Shown here piece after piece: positions 62,978 to 64,000 of a DNA stretch of 64,000 nt (positions are counted from its first letter, which is position 1; each line of letters opens with the position of its first letter). The notes under the pieces were generated by a model. The model saw nothing but the letters and a program-made list of their open reading frames with translations. It made no database searches and had not been told where the DNA came from. The position numbers and the translations under genes were made by a program. This DNA comes from Anoplolepis gracilipes. Its lineage: Eukaryota > Arthropoda > Insecta > Hymenoptera > Formicidae. Location of the stretch: positions 4,454,572-4,518,571 of the forward strand of contig NC_132980.1 of the NCBI RefSeq assembly GCF_047496725.1, written 5' to 3'.

Positions 62978-64000
62978 GAAACAAAACTAATTGCCTTCCT
63001 GTAATTTTTCCAAATTGCTCTATCACGTCACATTTTTGAGAAGAATAAAGTTGGCAGTTAAAATTTGAAGAAATGGCTATTTCAATGTATTTTATCATAT
63101 ACAGTTATAGTGTATGTGTGATAAGACTTTCACTCTTTAAAAAAATTGGTGTTAATTATAGTAAACAATAATTTATTAACTCTAATTAAATATAGAATCT
63201 GTTGTGAATTATTCGATCATTAAAGATCTATTAAATCGTTTTCAATTATGTTTATTCGATTAAAGGTTTTTTGAATCGCTGAATGCAATGTCAAAATTAA
63301 TAGATTCAATTTGTATATTTGTATATAAATTTTTGCATATACATATTTTTTATATATATGTACATATTTTTGAAAAAATATTTTTAAATTTTAACATCCA
63401 CATATTAATTCTGTTACTTTAAATTTGTCAATTTTGATATCGAATTTTTATTTAACGACCTTATAAAATCCTTAAATATAAAACTACGTGATATATATAT
63501 TCTAGTCGAATAAATTTCTTTTACGGGCTAAAAATTCGAATATATGTTTGATTGTAATAAAATATTTCCAGCACGACCTATTAGTCATAGTTATAATATA
63601 TCAAACTGCATTAAGATATCAATTGTAAATTTCTCAAAATTGTGGCATAATAGAGCAATTTGAAAACTAGAATCAAACATTTAATCAAAAAATTATGAGG
63701 AATGACTTAGTTTTGTTCTTGTGTATATGTTTTTTTTTTAATTATATAATAAAATTAACACGAATTTTCGGCATGTAAGATTGAATCGTGGTCAATTCGC
63801 TATCGGGCATGAAAATACCAACTTTGATAGTGTTTTCAAATGCATTTGTTTGAGACAATGCGATACGGATATTTGATCATTTCATTAACTTCTCGTCTAT
63901 TGATTTATTGTCATTTCGCCCAAAGGTAACTTAGGCCTTATCTTTCACCGTTATTGCACATGCATAAATTTATCCAAAATAAATATACATTATATATACA
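62476..64000. other. Start of BRSK-like intron 1
   Basis: AT-rich intron with a (TAA)n microsatellite at 62941-62978. No second exon of the kinase was found before the window ends. Confidence 0.45.

Overview
This window is nuclear DNA from an insect. It is strongly AT-rich, has GT-AG spliced genes with short exons, and is full of small DNA transposons. Gene content and transposon style fit Hymenoptera, most likely an ant; that assignment is inference, because no search could be run.

Five protein-coding genes can be built from the sequence. (1) 17862 down to 9712, minus strand: the N-terminal five coding exons of a voltage-gated calcium channel alpha-2/delta subunit; the rest of the gene lies beyond position 1. 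(2) 33259 down to 22526, minus strand: a complete 19-exon Nup98-Nup96 precursor (1911 codons) with FG repeats, the Gle2-binding motif, the His-Phe-Ser autoproteolysis site and the whole Nup96 half. (3) 38386-41394, plus strand: a complete 7-exon RuvB-like 2 (reptin) ATPase (464 codons), divergent from Nup98-96. (4) 49500 down to 42356, minus strand: a complete 3-exon gene for an 86-residue predicted secreted protein that I do not recognise. (5) 62278-62377, plus strand: the first coding exon of a BRSK/SAD-type kinase running out of the right end. All exon chains were checked for phase and splice sites.

The rest is mostly mobile DNA. Positions 1-8250 hold a Penelope-like element tail, fold-back elements, a 23-bp-TIR element, a TTAA-flanked (piggyBac-type) element and a decayed mariner-like transposase. 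The alpha-2/delta introns hold a hAT-type element with a second TTAA element nested in it, and a fold-back. The 5 kb between Nup98-96 and reptin is a compound inverted repeat with nested hairpin elements and a second hAT-type copy. The large first intron of the secreted-protein gene holds a near-perfect 480-bp palindrome and a 1.1-kb fold-back. From 50 to 60 kb there are more elements, microsatellites and no gene that I can support.

The main themes for a second look are the unrecognised small secreted protein, the abundance of long fold-back DNA (a possible source of hairpin RNA), two inverted 1.1-kb element copies that flank alpha-2/delta exon 5, and a set of hairpin elements with unlike arms but a shared CCAATCA/TGATTGG core.
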